This document shows, in pieces, positions 58,582 to 64,000 of a stretch of DNA of 64,000 bases (position 1 is the first letter of the stretch; the number at the start of each line of letters is the position of its first letter). The DNA lies in NCBI RefSeq assembly GCF_000368925.1, contig NZ_KB849755.1, forward strand, positions 525,639-589,638, written 5' to 3'. The translations under genes were made by a program, and so were the position numbers. The stretch comes from Acinetobacter bereziniae LMG 1003 = CIP 70.12 (lineage in GTDB: Bacteria > Pseudomonadota > Gammaproteobacteria > Pseudomonadales > Moraxellaceae). Under the pieces are notes generated by a model, which saw nothing but the letters and a program-made list of their open reading frames with translations, made no database searches and was not told the origin of the DNA.

Positions 58582-59559
58582 TTATGGCTTTAACAGTACT
58601 TTACCTTGACGCGCGCCTTGAGTGGCTTTCGCCGCAGCTTGTTTAATTTGATCAAAACTAAATATGCCTTCAACTGGGAGTACCAATTTTTTCTGAGCGG
58701 CAAGCGTCAATAGTTCAACAATCAAAGCTTTTTTACGTTCTTTAGACAACTGCTTATTCACTACACTTGCCCAAAAACCTTTCACTACGGCTTGTTTAAA
58801 AATCAAATCACCCGAAGAGATCTGTATCAGCTCCCCAGTCATGCTTCCGAAAGAAACCAAGACACTATTTTCACTGAGTAGAGCCAACATTTCACCACTG
58901 GCTTTACCACCAATTGAATCTACCCCAGCCATCAAAGGCTGATCTGCATGGATTGCTTTGACTTGTTGTTTCCAATCTGCCTGATCTGTAGCAACAACGT
59001 TTTCAATACCTAAGGCATTCATTTCTGCAATAGCTTCACTACGGCGAACCAAGTGAATGACTTTTTGACCACGAGCCTGTGCAATCATGGCTACTGTTTT
59101 GCCCACAGCACCATTGGCAGTATTTTGAATCAACCAATGATCTTTTTGAAGATCTATAAAATCTAGCAGCATCAATGCGCTGATTGGCATACCAATCAAT
59201 TGAGCCGCTGTTTCATCGTCAATTGTATCTACTAATGGAACCACACCATGTGCGGGTGCAATAAAATACTCTGCCCAACTGCCATGCACAGCTGCAACAG
59301 CAACACGTTGTCCCAGCGATACTTGCTCTACACCCTCCCCCAAAGCATCAATGACGCCGACCCCTTCACTTCCTCCAATTGCTGGAAGTGTAGGCTTGTA
59401 GCCATAATTACCTCTTACCGTCCATACATCATGATTATGGATGGGTGATAAAATCATTTTAATACGAACTTCACCTGCTTTCGGTTCAGGTTTAGGCATT
59501 TCCGCTGACTCTAATACATCAACTGGTTCGCCAAAATTACGATGGATAATACTTTGCAT
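58582..59559 (-). CDS. Zinc-independent alcohol dehydrogenase/quinone oxidoreductase (MDR family)
   Basis: 325 residues of the medium-chain dehydrogenase family. N-terminal GroES-like domain with IHNHDVWTVRGNYGYKPTLPAIGGSEGVGV, then the NADPH-binding IQNTANGAVGKTVAMIAQARG. The catalytic and structural zinc cysteines of classical ADHs are absent, placing it with quinone oxidoreductases and enoyl reductases (Qor-like). It follows the NemR-like gene by 4 bp, whose family controls electrophile-detoxifying enzymes. A role in reducing reactive quinones or unsaturated carbonyls is inferred. Confidence 0.82.
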   Translation of the reverse strand: MQSIIHRNFGEPVDVLESAEMPKPEPKAGEVRIKMILSPIHNHDVWTVRGNYGYKPTLPAIGGSEGVGVIDALGEGVEQVSLGQRVAVAAVHGSWAEYFIAPAHGVVPLVDTIDDETAAQLIGMPISALMLLDFIDLQKDHWLIQNTANGAVGKTVAMIAQARGQKVIHLVRRSEAIAEMNALGIENVVATDQADWKQQVKAIHADQPLMAGVDSIGGKASGEMLALLSENSVLVSFGSMTGELIQISSGDLIFKQAVVKGFWASVVNKQLSKERKKALIVELLTLAAQKKLVLPVEGIFSFDQIKQAAAKATQGARQGKVLLKP

Positions 59560-59563
59560 TTGT

Positions 59564-60172
59564 TCAATCCTTTAATGGTTTTAGTAATTGCTGTGTTGTT
59601 TCCAATGCAAGATAAAGCGGTTGTTTATCTTGTGCGAGTCTTGCCAATAAGGCTGCACCCAACCAGAGCTGATACATGGTTTGTGCCATTTTTTCAGGTT
59701 CAATATCTATTGGAATTGAACCATCTTGTTGCCCTTCACGAAGTAAATTCGTAATACGTTGTGTCAGCTTACTTATGCCAAAATTTAAAATTTGACGCAT
59801 ATCTTCAGATAAATCTGAGACCTCAGCTGCAAGTTTTACAATTAAACAGTTTTCAGCCCAACCACCATCATCATGGCTTGGGTCATCAATCCATGCTTGC
59901 CAAAGTGCCACTAAACGCGCATATGCATTGCCCTGTTCTATCTGCATAAGCTCATCTATTTTGACTTTATAATTAGCGAGATATTGCTTTAAAAGATCGC
60001 ATCCAAATGCCTCTTTGGAGGCAAAATAATGATAAAACGATCCTTTCGGAACGTCACAAGTCTTTAAAATTTCCTGTAAGCCCACTCCAACAAAACCCTT
60101 ATGTAACACTAATTTATAACTAGTGTTGAGAATATGTTGTCGAGTTGCTTCACTTTTATCTGATCTTTTCAT
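59564..60172 (-). CDS. TetR-family regulator, NemR-like electrophile sensor
   Basis: 202 residues. The DNA-binding part (TRQHILNTSYKLVLHKGFVGVGLQEILKTCDVPKGSFYHYFASKEAFGCDLL) and the core segment NCLIVKLAAEVSDLSEDMRQIL are very close to E. coli NemR. NemR senses N-ethylmaleimide, hypochlorite and quinones through a Cys; the equivalent Cys in NCLIVKL is conserved here. It is followed 4 bp later by its likely target, a Qor-like reductase. A TAGAC dyad 20 bp upstream is the probable operator. Confidence 0.85.
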   Translation of the reverse strand: MKRSDKSEATRQHILNTSYKLVLHKGFVGVGLQEILKTCDVPKGSFYHYFASKEAFGCDLLKQYLANYKVKIDELMQIEQGNAYARLVALWQAWIDDPSHDDGGWAENCLIVKLAAEVSDLSEDMRQILNFGISKLTQRITNLLREGQQDGSIPIDIEPEKMAQTMYQLWLGAALLARLAQDKQPLYLALETTQQLLKPLKD

Positions 60173-60192
60173 GACTACACTATAACCAGTAA

Positions 60193-60207
60193 TAGACCAG
60201 TCGTCTA
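60193..60207. promoter_or_regulatory. Dyad upstream of the NemR-like gene
   Basis: TAGACCAGTCGTCTA has 5-bp arms TAGAC/GTCTA around a 5-bp centre. It is 20 bp before the regulator start and matches the TAGAC-GTCTA type of site I recall for NemR-family repressors. Autorepression of the operon is expected. Confidence 0.6.
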
Positions 60208-60612
60208 GTTGATTTATTTGTGGTGTAGTATTGCTATTTTTAATCGGTACAAATAGTTAATTCATAACTAATTACATGATATTTATTTAATTTTTAGTTT
60301 TAAACTGACAAATTCACTTTCCTCCTCTGCTGGTCAGTATTACTTCTATACATTTTTAGACTGTTTTTTAAACATTAAATTTATTACATAATGACAGCAT
60401 TTTTTATACACTTTATTCATGATTAGCCAACACATAAACTCAACAAAAAACCTAAAATTATAATCAATTGATATTTATTAATTTTCTAAGCATTCAGTGA
60501 TCTGGATGTGTTTATGAACGATGTTTTAATCGTACCTCTCCATATTTTATCTTTTGATTATGTTTTTTAGTGAAAACTGTAAAACAGAGTCATAAATCAG
60601 GATTAAGCATAT
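60208..60612. other. AT-rich divergent intergenic region
   Basis: About 400 bp between the NemR-like operator and the ProP-type gene. I see no supported gene, repeat or strong dyad. Confidence 0.45.
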
Positions 60613-62094
60613 ATGTATAAAAGAAAAATCAAACCCCTTGAAATCGATGATGTCGAAATTATTGATTATGATAAGACAAAAAAAGCCATTAAAGCAGCAG
60701 CTTTAGGAAATGCGATTGAATGGTTTGATTTTGGTGTTTATGGATATGTGGCTTATGTATTAGGTAAGGTTTTTTTTCCTTATTCCTCACCCAGCATACA
60801 AATGATCGCTGCTTTAGCGACCTTTTCAATTCCCTTTATATTTCGCCCTTTAGGCGGATTGTTCTTTGGTTTTTTAGGAGATAAATATGGTCGTCAAAAA
60901 ATTCTGGCAATTACCATTATTATCATGTCGGTCAGTACTTTTGGTATTGGATTGATTCCATCATATGAGAGTATTGGAATTTGGGCACCAATCTTATTAC
61001 TGATAGTAAAAATTGCACAAGGCTTTTCAGTCGGCGGAGAATATGCAGGTGCAGCAATCTTTGTTGCCGAATATTCACCTGACCGAAAACGTGGCTTTAT
61101 GGGCAGTTGGCTTGATTTTGGGTCTATTTTAGGTTTTGTCATTGGGGCTGGTGTAGTCTCAATGATCAGTTTTGCCGTAGGTGAAGCAGCCTTTGTCGAT
61201 TGGGGCTGGCGAATTCCCTTCTTCTTAGCACTTCCTTTAGGATTGATTGGCTTATATCTACGTCACTCCTTAGATGAAACACCGACCTTTCAAGCACATT
61301 CCGAAGCGCAATCACAGCTCAAGAAACCACAAAAAGTCGGTTTTAAACAAATTTTACGAGATCACCAACGTAGTTTATTGGTCTGTGTGGGACTAGTGCT
61401 GTGTACCAACGTCACTTACTACATGCTTTTGACCTATTTACCGAGTTATTTTTCACACAACTTAGGCTATTCTGAAAATCATGGTGTTCTGATTATTATC
61501 GCAGTCATGGTTGGGATGCTGTTTGTACAACCCTTTGTTGGTATGCTCAGTGATAAAATAGGTCGTCGCCCCTTTGTTTTCGCAGGCAGTATTGCACTGA
61601 TTGTCTTGTCATACCCTGCCTTCTTATTGCTTGCAACCAACAACGTTTATTTGATCTTCTTGGGTTTATTGATGTTGGCACTTTCATTGAATATGCTGAT
61701 TGGTATCATGGCTTCAACCCTGCCTGCACTTTTCCCGACAGAGATTCGTTATAGCGCACTTGCAATTGCTTTTAATATTTCGGTGGTCATTGCCGGTTTA
61801 ACGCCAACGATTACGGCGACCTTGGTGGAAACTACACAGAATATTATGATCCCAGCTTATTATCTTGTGGTTTGCGGTTGTTTTGGTGTGATTACTGCAA
61901 TTTATCTTAAAGAAACTGCAAACTTACCACTAAAAGGTGCAAAACCAATGGCAGTGGATATAGAAGAGGCTGAAGAACTGTTAGAACAGTATCATGACAA
62001 TATTGAGCAAAAAATCGAAAAAATTGATGAAAAAATCGAGGAGTTACAAGAAAAGCGTGATCATCTTGCAAAACAACATCCTGATATAGATTAG
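60613..62094 (+). CDS. proP: MHS-family transporter, ProP-like osmoprotectant symporter
   Basis: 493 residues. The metabolite:H+ symporter signatures are present: GNAIEWFDFGVYGYVAYVLGKVFFP, FIFRPLGGLFFGFLGDKYGRQK and AQGFSVGGEYAGAAIFVAEYSP, with about 12 membrane segments. The C-terminus (from about residue 452) is a long charged heptad region (DIEEAEELLEQYHDNIEQKI, then DEKIEELQEKRDHL) that should form a coiled coil, the hallmark of osmosensing ProP rather than of MHS organic-acid carriers. It imports proline, glycine betaine or ectoine during osmotic upshift. Confidence 0.85.
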   Translation: MYKRKIKPLEIDDVEIIDYDKTKKAIKAAALGNAIEWFDFGVYGYVAYVLGKVFFPYSSPSIQMIAALATFSIPFIFRPLGGLFFGFLGDKYGRQKILAITIIIMSVSTFGIGLIPSYESIGIWAPILLLIVKIAQGFSVGGEYAGAAIFVAEYSPDRKRGFMGSWLDFGSILGFVIGAGVVSMISFAVGEAAFVDWGWRIPFFLALPLGLIGLYLRHSLDETPTFQAHSEAQSQLKKPQKVGFKQILRDHQRSLLVCVGLVLCTNVTYYMLLTYLPSYFSHNLGYSENHGVLIIIAVMVGMLFVQPFVGMLSDKIGRRPFVFAGSIALIVLSYPAFLLLATNNVYLIFLGLLMLALSLNMLIGIMASTLPALFPTEIRYSALAIAFNISVVIAGLTPTITATLVETTQNIMIPAYYLVVCGCFGVITAIYLKETANLPLKGAKPMAVDIEEAEELLEQYHDNIEQKIEKIDEKIEELQEKRDHLAKQHPDID

Positions 62095-62249
62095 TTTAGG
62101 AATTAATTTGTAACGCAAAACACTTTCGTAGAGTGGCACATAAGATACTCAATGAACAAATGAAACTGTCTATTCAAATATTTTAAAGTAGCCAGTTTCA
62201 TAGTGCATTCAATTTTCTCAACGTCATTTTTTTGAAATATTATTACATT

Positions 62250-63029
62250 CTAATTTGCAAAATCATTACGCTGAATATATCGACTTGGGCTCATTCCTAA
62301 AACACGATGAAACATGGTGCTAAATGCAGCAGGATTTTTAAAACCAAAATCATAAGCAATCTGTTGAATTGAATGCTGTCGAATCAGCCTTTCTAAGCTT
62401 AACAATACGCACGCATGTTGTCGCCATTTAGAAAAGGACATCCCCGTTTCAGTTTTGAATAGTCGACTAAAATGACGTTCACTGACACAAAGTTGTGCAG
62501 CAAAGTCTTCAGGAGAAAAATGGATATTCGGACGCTGAATAAATGCTCTACAAATCTTCAGCATCGTTGGGTTTTCAGGTAAGGCTAAATGTAAATCGAT
62601 CACCTCAGACAATTCAAGCTCACTTAAAATCAAATCAAAAATCAATTCATCATGTTTGCAGAAAGGTGGATTAAGTTGGGGCGCTTTTAAAAGTAGCTGT
62701 CTCAGTAGAGGAGAAATTGCCAAGACTTCACATTGTGTTGAAGGACGAGGTAAATATTCAGGACGTATATAGATACTACATGTTTTCACATTAAACAAAG
62801 TCAGCTGATGTGGAACCTCCGGGGGAATCCATACTGCTCTTTCAGGCGGAATAATCCAATTGCCTTGAGGTGTTTCAACATGCATCACACCTTCTGCACC
62901 ATACAGCAGTTGGGCACGTTGATGACTATGTTGTGCAAGTCTATAAAATTCAGCATATTGGGTTTCAATGGCAATGATTTTATGCTCTAGATGCTCAATG
63001 CTATGAATAGAAATTTGCTTCATACACAT
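62250..63029 (-). CDS. AraC-family regulator
   Basis: 259 residues. An N-terminal cupin-like sensor (QLLYGAEGVMHVETPQGNWIIPPERAVWIPPEVPHQLTLF) is joined to a C-terminal pair of helix-turn-helix motifs (FSPEDFAAQLCVSERHFSRLFKTETGMSFSKWRQH, then IQQIAYDFGFKNPAAFSTMFHRVLGMSPSRY). Starts at 63029 or 63023 are both possible. It is divergent from the TauE/SafE-type permease at 63119 and is likely to regulate it. Confidence 0.86.
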   Translation of the reverse strand: MCMKQISIHSIEHLEHKIIAIETQYAEFYRLAQHSHQRAQLLYGAEGVMHVETPQGNWIIPPERAVWIPPEVPHQLTLFNVKTCSIYIRPEYLPRPSTQCEVLAISPLLRQLLLKAPQLNPPFCKHDELIFDLILSELELSEVIDLHLALPENPTMLKICRAFIQRPNIHFSPEDFAAQLCVSERHFSRLFKTETGMSFSKWRQHACVLLSLERLIRQHSIQQIAYDFGFKNPAAFSTMFHRVLGMSPSRYIQRNDFAN

Positions 63030-63118
63030 GTCTGAATTAAGTAATTGAAAGCTGAATATAACAAACTTGCCTATTTTATAAAGCTCTAAAATCTGAATTA
63101 TTTTTTAAGATTCTGATT

Positions 63119-63937
63119 ATGGAACTCTATTTTATTCTACTGGGTGCAGGCATTCTTAGCGGTATACTTACCATTTTATTTGGTTTTGCAGGCGGTTTCG
63201 TCGTCGTTCCATTGGTCTATTCCACCATTCGCCTGCATGAAGTATCTGATTCATTGGCGTATACGATGGCGTTCAAGAGTGCTGTTGCAACTTCATTGTT
63301 ATTGATGCTTATCAACTCTGGGCTTGCCTCATATCAACAGTTCAAACGAGGTAATATACAGCGAAAATATCTTTTTCCGATTGCCTATTGGATAGGGATA
63401 GGTGCAGTAATCGGGACTTTTTTATCACTCTATATAGCACCTATTTATTTAAAATGGGCATTTGTAACCTATTTATCAATGACAATTCTGGACTGTCTCT
63501 CACGACAACTCAAATCACAGCAATTTCAGCAAACTTCTACACGTGTCTTAAACGCCAAAGAACAGCGTCTGGGTGGCATATTCATAGGTGGTATTGCAGC
63601 TGCACTCGGTGTTGGCGGAAGTGTAATGACCGTTCCTTTATTTCGCCGTTGTGGCTTAGATATGTCTAGCGCTGTCGCTCTGGCTAATCCTCTCAGTATG
63701 CCTGTTGCACTTGCGGGTTGCTTAACCTTAATCATAACTCAATGGATACAACCACCTCACTTAGGGATACATTTTTGGGGATATTTCTATTATCCAGCAT
63801 TAATATGTTTAATCCTTGGAGGCTTTATAGGGATGAAACTCACCCTTGGTTTATCAAGTAAATTATCCAATACAGCCCATGAACGCGGTTATATTGTCTT
63901 GTTAACTTTGGTCCTATTCAGTATTTTACTGACTTAA
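63119..63937 (+). CDS. TauE/SafE (TSUP) family permease
   Basis: 272 residues, about 8 membrane segments. TSUP features are the N-terminal GAGILSGILTILFGFAGGFVVVPLVY and the duplicated C-terminal GGIAAALGVGGSVMTVPLFRRCGLD with ALANPLSMPVALAG. Members move small anions such as sulfite, sulfonates or organic acids. The substrate is unknown. It is divergent from the AraC gene across 89 bp. The final 63 bp of the window beyond it contain nothing I can identify. Confidence 0.83.
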   Translation: MELYFILLGAGILSGILTILFGFAGGFVVVPLVYSTIRLHEVSDSLAYTMAFKSAVATSLLLMLINSGLASYQQFKRGNIQRKYLFPIAYWIGIGAVIGTFLSLYIAPIYLKWAFVTYLSMTILDCLSRQLKSQQFQQTSTRVLNAKEQRLGGIFIGGIAAALGVGGSVMTVPLFRRCGLDMSSAVALANPLSMPVALAGCLTLIITQWIQPPHLGIHFWGYFYYPALICLILGGFIGMKLTLGLSSKLSNTAHERGYIVLLTLVLFSILLT

Positions 63938-64000
63938 TGAGATAAGTTTGTCTGCTCGTTCTTAAACCAAAATCAATATTTTCAACTGATAAGATCCTGA

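Noticed and set aside
1..64000. CRISPR arrays, tRNA or rRNA genes, and complete insertion sequences
   Set aside because: No regularly spaced repeats, cloverleaf-like sequences, rRNA motifs or intact transposase genes were seen.

Overview
The window is AT-rich, gammaproteobacterial chromosomal DNA that looks like Acinetobacter. The signs are the eight-gene indole-3-acetate (iac) gene order with a divergent MarR gene, a LysR regulator that closely resembles the Acinetobacter BenM/CatM proteins, a phosphocholine-specific phospholipase C, and short repeats of a kind I associate with Acinetobacter genomes. I see no rRNA, tRNA, CRISPR array or complete transposase gene. The window reads as a catabolic region: several unrelated nutrient-use modules side by side, each with its own regulator, transporter and often a porin.

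Layout. 1-2.6 kb: a cut-off LysR gene divergent from a DHA2-type efflux pump and a small NTF2-like protein. 2.8-5.7 kb: small exported proteins, then decayed repeats and IS ends. 5.7-21.8 kb: the most coherent unit. It has a porin, a twelve-gene minus-strand operon (Rieske ferredoxin, a 99-residue protein, Rieske oxygenase, SDR, extradiol dioxygenase, ferredoxin reductase, MFS importer, cupin, alpha/beta hydrolase, SDR-like protein, aspartate-dehydrogenase-like protein, aldehyde dehydrogenase and ThDP lyase make up the run), a divergent IclR regulator and a secreted esterase lipoprotein. A 16-bp palindrome GTTTT-N6-AAAAC, or a close variant, lies upstream of the porin, the operon, the IclR gene and the esterase. 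I read this as one IclR regulon for an aromatic substrate that I cannot name.

22-27 kb: a Pho-box-like array, a 48-residue lipoprotein, phospholipase C and a two-component system. 27-34 kb: a methyltransferase, a 339-bp mobile repeat, an OprD-type porin, a BenM/CatM-like regulator and a penicillin-acylase-family lipoprotein. 34.3-42.4 kb: iacHAICDEFG plus divergent iacR for indole-3-acetate breakdown, with no gene in the iacB position. 42.4-47.9 kb: a 3-hydroxyacyl-CoA-dehydrogenase-like protein, an opine-dehydrogenase-family protein, an AraC regulator, a spinster-type MFS and a second small NTF2-like protein. 48.3-53.6 kb: a GntP permease, iron alcohol dehydrogenase and MmsA, fitting a short hydroxy acid oxidised through a semialdehyde to an acyl-CoA, with an IclR regulator. 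54-58 kb: two tandem alkaline phosphatases and a secreted protein. 58-64 kb: a NemR-like redox regulator with an oxidoreductase and a DUF1304 protein, a ProP-type transporter, an AraC regulator and a TauE/SafE permease.

Two copies of a short repeat (28161-28499 and 52533-52840) have 13-bp terminal inverted repeats and perfect 7-bp target duplications, and lie in opposite orientation. A third, degenerate copy is near 5.0 kb.
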